A stretch of DNA of 8,877 nt. Source: Planctomycetaceae bacterium. Its GTDB lineage: Bacteria > Planctomycetota > Planctomycetia > Planctomycetales > Planctomycetaceae. Where the stretch lies: positions 1-8,877 of the forward strand of contig CANJZR010000128.1 of NCBI GenBank assembly GCA_947479075.1, given 5' to 3'. Both the position numbers and the translations under genes were made by a program. Below are positions 7,009 to 8,877 of the stretch, piece by piece; position 1 is the first letter of the stretch, and each line of letters begins with the position of its first letter. Under the pieces are notes generated by a model, which saw nothing but the letters and a program-made list of their open reading frames with translations, was not told the DNA's origin and searched no databases.

Positions 7009-7800
7009 TCACTCACCGGGCTGTGGGGATGATTGAACTGGCCAGTCCCCCTGCCCGGCTGAGCCGAGCAGTTCGTGATTGGTCATGTCAAAATGTAGTG
7101 GCGTAATGGTCACGTACCGCCGCTTCAGTTCAGCAACATCGGTTCCCGGTTCGAGTGCATGGTTGCGGAGTGGATCGAGACCACTCCAGTAGTAGGGGCG
7201 ACCGCGCGGATCGATGCGTTTCTCGATTGTGTCATCGTGCCGTTTCACTCCCATCGAAGTGAACTGCACTCCGACCGGCGGTTCGTCGGCGGTCGGTGGA
7301 AAGTTGATGTTCCACAGGTTGCCAGACTGGGGGAAGTCCGCCAGCAGGCGACGAATCAACGGCAGGACTGAGCGGGCAGTTTGCGGGTAGTCCGACGGGA
7401 CCTTGGGATTCTGCTGGATCGAGACGGCGATCGAAGTGATGCCGAAAAACGCCCCCTCAATGGCTGCGGCGACAGTCCCTGAATAGAGCACGTTGATCCC
7501 GATGTTTGCCCCCGAGTTAATCCCGCTGACAATCAGATCGGGACGCCCACCGCTGAACTCCAGGACTCCGAGTTTGACGCAATCGGCCGGGCTGCCATCG
7601 ACCGCCCAGCCATAGTGCTGGCCGTGTTCAAAGATCTCCTTGACCATGATCGGGTGGAGATAGGTGATCCGGTGGCCCACTCCGCTCTGCTCGGTCAGTG
7701 GCGCCACTGTGGTGACATGTCCGAGTTCGCTCAGCACATCACGCAGGGCTCGCAGTCCGGGAGCATGAATTCCATCGTCGTTGGTCAGCAGGATCCGCAC
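7009..7800 (-). CDS. surE: 5'/3'-nucleotidase SurE
   Basis: Metal-dependent survival-protein phosphatase that dephosphorylates nucleoside 5'- and 3'-monophosphates (EC 3.1.3.5) and, in some homologues, short polyphosphate. From a GTG start at 7800 it has 263 residues, near the usual family length of about 250. The N-terminus is the classic SurE opening RILLTNDDGI, with metal ligands D8 and D9, S39 in TEQSG, and N95 in SGINSGANIG. Further family segments include YSGTVAAAIEGAFFG (106-120) and NINFPP (154-159). The GTG is chosen because conserved sequence begins immediately after it, no ATG lies nearer, and the open frame's next candidate start overlaps tsaB. The Shine-Dalgarno is weak (GAGA). 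It lies 73 bases downstream of tsaB, and a stem-loop and possible promoter in that gap suggest partly independent expression. Confidence 0.93.
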   Translation of the reverse strand: MRILLTNDDGIHAPGLRALRDVLSELGHVTTVAPLTEQSGVGHRITYLHPIMVKEIFEHGQHYGWAVDGSPADCVKLGVLEFSGGRPDLIVSGINSGANIGINVLYSGTVAAAIEGAFFGITSIAVSIQQNPKVPSDYPQTARSVLPLIRRLLADFPQSGNLWNINFPPTADEPPVGVQFTSMGVKRHDDTIEKRIDPRGRPYYWSGLDPLRNHALEPGTDVAELKRRYVTITPLHFDMTNHELLGSAGQGDWPVQSSPQPGE

Positions 7801-7812
7801 AGTGGTCTCGTG

Positions 7813-7841
7813 TTGAAAGTTTTCAGAACTCTGAATGTCAA
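7813..7841 (-). promoter_or_regulatory. surE: Possible surE promoter with internal palindrome
   Basis: On the minus strand a perfect TTGACA (7841-7836) is followed at once by TTCAGA-GT-TCTGAA (7835-7822), a dyad with perfect 6-base arms and a 2-base centre. The hexamer 17 bases after the -35 box is TTTCAA (7818-7813), a poor -10. Initiation would be about six bases before the surE GTG, an almost leaderless message. It may be a regulator-bound promoter or chance. Confidence 0.28.
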
Positions 7842-7849
7842 TGGGAAGA

Positions 7850-7869
7850 GCCTCGTGGCTCGTCGAGGC
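7850..7869 (-). terminator. Stem-loop just after tsaB, possible weak terminator
   Basis: GCCTCG and CGAGGC form a perfect 6-base stem with an 8-base loop, starting four bases after the tsaB stop. On the minus strand it is followed by TCTTCCC rather than a T-run, so it may attenuate or protect the folD-tsaB mRNA rather than terminate fully. Confidence 0.35.
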
Positions 7870-7873
7870 CGGA

Positions 7874-8557
7874 TCACACGACCTTAACGCCCGCCTTCTC
7901 TTCCGCAGCACTGCGACGCAGGTAGAACGGCTCCAGGCTCCAGCAGTCGACTGTCACCCCGGCTGCGAGTTGTCTGGCCCCGATGGAGGCGACATGGCGG
8001 GCAGCTGGAATGTCGAACACGGTGGAGAGGCAGGTCGATTCGGGGAAGGTTGTCCCCCGCAGCCGGCCGAGTCCCGGGCCGACAACTTTCCGTTCCGGCC
8101 TCAGCGCCGCAGCGTAGGCGTCGGTCGGCTGGATCGTGATGTCTCCGACTCGCTGCCATTGATCGCCATGCCGCTGGTACTCGCCGACGAACAGGTCGCC
8201 TCGTTGAGCCAGGTCGATGACCGCGACTTCGTTCACACTTTCAGGCACGCCCGCCGCGACTGCCTCGAATGTATCCACCGGGGTGAGCCGGCATCCCGTC
8301 GCGTAAGCGAAAGTCTTGGCACAGACGACACCGACCCGCAGCCCCGTAAAGCTGCCCGGGCCGACGCTGATGGCGATCGCTTCGCACTGTTCCGTTCGCA
8401 GTCCGCAGTCCGCAAACAGATTGGCCAGCTCCGCGACGAGAGTCCTCGCATGTCGGCGCCCCGCTTGGGCCAGTTGTCGTTCCGCCAGTAACTCGCCATT
8501 CCGCATGAGGGCGATGCTGCCCGCCATTCCAGACGTGTCAATCCCCAGTACGATCAT
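7874..8557 (-). CDS. tsaB: tRNA threonylcarbamoyladenosine biosynthesis protein TsaB
   Basis: Non-catalytic ASKHA-fold partner that binds TsaD (and TsaE) to make the t6A37 modification on tRNAs reading ANN codons. The 227-residue length matches bacterial TsaB (YeaZ). Visible hallmarks are the N-terminal LGIDTS (4-9), the family signature GPGSFTGLRVG (66-76), and the C-terminal LEPFYLRR (208-215). The ATG at 8557 overlaps the folD stop as ATGA; GGAG at 8571-8568 lies ten bases upstream. Neither tsaD nor tsaE is in the window, so the complex is encoded at dispersed loci, as is common. Expression is probably coupled to folD. Confidence 0.95.
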   Translation of the reverse strand: MIVLGIDTSGMAGSIALMRNGELLAERQLAQAGRRHARTLVAELANLFADCGLRTEQCEAIAISVGPGSFTGLRVGVVCAKTFAYATGCRLTPVDTFEAVAAGVPESVNEVAVIDLAQRGDLFVGEYQRHGDQWQRVGDITIQPTDAYAAALRPERKVVGPGLGRLRGTTFPESTCLSTVFDIPAARHVASIGARQLAAGVTVDCWSLEPFYLRRSAAEEKAGVKVV

Positions 8558-8877
8558 GTGTGGCTGGCTCCGACCTGGATCTGGGCAGCTCGCAGAGTGT
8601 TCTGCAGGAGCATGGCAATCGTCATCGGTCCGACTCCACCGGGAACGGGGGTGATGGCTCCGGCGACCTCTTTCACGGCGTCGAAGTCGACATCGCCGAC
8701 CAGCTTGTCGCCGACACGATTGATCCCCACATCGATGACAGTCGCGCCCGGTTTGACCATGTTTGCCGTCACGAACTGTGGCTTGCCGATCGCAGCAATG
8801 ATGATGTCGGCCTGCTTCACGATCTCGGCCAGATTCTGCGTGCGGCTGTGGCAGATGGTGACAGTGGCATCTGCAGC
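8554..8877 (-). CDS. folD: Bifunctional methylenetetrahydrofolate dehydrogenase/methenyltetrahydrofolate cyclohydrolase FolD, C-terminal part
   Basis: The C-terminal 107 residues of FolD, which interconverts 5,10-methylene-, 5,10-methenyl- and 10-formyl-tetrahydrofolate (EC 1.5.1.5 and 3.5.4.9). The frame is open to the right edge, so the N-terminal catalytic domain lies outside the window. The visible part is the NAD(P)-binding Rossmann region: ATVTICHSRT near the edge, ADIIIAAIGKP, KPGATVIDVGINR, and the family signature GAITPVPGGVGPMTIAMLLQ near the C-terminus. The stop overlaps the tsaB ATG. A GTG at 8820 is an internal codon, not a start, because conserved FolD sequence continues upstream of it. 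Confidence 0.95.
   Translation of the reverse strand, partial: AADATVTICHSRTQNLAEIVKQADIIIAAIGKPQFVTANMVKPGATVIDVGINRVGDKLVGDVDFDAVKEVAGAITPVPGGVGPMTIAMLLQNTLRAAQIQVGASHT

Noticed and set aside
6816..7106. 96-codon plus-strand frame starting with TTG between ppk2 and surE
   Set aside because: It overlaps the 3' end of surE in antisense, lacks a ribosome site, and its composition is not protein-like.
7801..7911. Longer surE start at 7911
   Set aside because: It would overlap tsaB by 38 bases and add 37 non-conserved residues before the canonical SurE N-terminus.
7835..8491. 218-codon open frame on the plus strand
   Set aside because: It is antisense to tsaB, whose conserved motifs are clear; the translation is low in recognisable structure.
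1..8877. Mobile element, CRISPR array, tRNA/rRNA or defence system
   Set aside because: No repeated spacer pattern, terminal inverted repeats, transposase, integrase, nuclease or structural RNA signature was seen on either strand.

Overview
The window looks like chromosomal DNA of a Planctomycete. This is an inference from gene content and style: a GAF-SpoIIE phosphatase of the type that carries an N-terminal FHA domain in that phylum, a MacB/DevC-type exporter cluster, a PPK2 with a long N-terminal extension, and GC-rich, moderately spaced genes. No rRNA, tRNA, CRISPR array, insertion sequence or integrase is visible, and nothing marks the region as recently acquired.

Layout. The left part (1-5303) is on the plus strand. 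A truncated GAF + SpoIIE/PP2C phosphatase gene enters from the left edge. After a 300-base gap with a plausible promoter and operator comes a four-gene block: a TetR regulator with a CecR/YbiH-like C-terminal domain, an FtsX/MacB-fold ABC permease, its ATPase, and an HlyD-type membrane fusion protein. Regulator and permease overlap by ATGA. The four probably form one self-regulated, DevBCA-like export operon driving a substrate across the cell envelope. No outer-membrane TolC-type gene is present here.

The right part (5463-8877) is on the minus strand and converges on the exporter operon. In transcription order it holds the 3' end of folD, tsaB (ATGA overlap with folD), surE (GTG start) and ppk2. 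A strong rho-independent terminator follows ppk2, and a weaker stem-loop follows the exporter operon, so the 160-base convergent gap is well insulated. These are housekeeping functions: one-carbon metabolism, tRNA t6A modification, nucleotide dephosphorylation and polyphosphate-nucleotide exchange.

No convincing undescribed system was found. The most interesting items are the CecR-like regulator coupled to a MacB/DevC-type rather than ABC-2-type exporter, the inverted repeat overlapping its -35 box, the basic N-terminal extension of PPK2, and the palindrome next to a perfect TTGACA just before surE.
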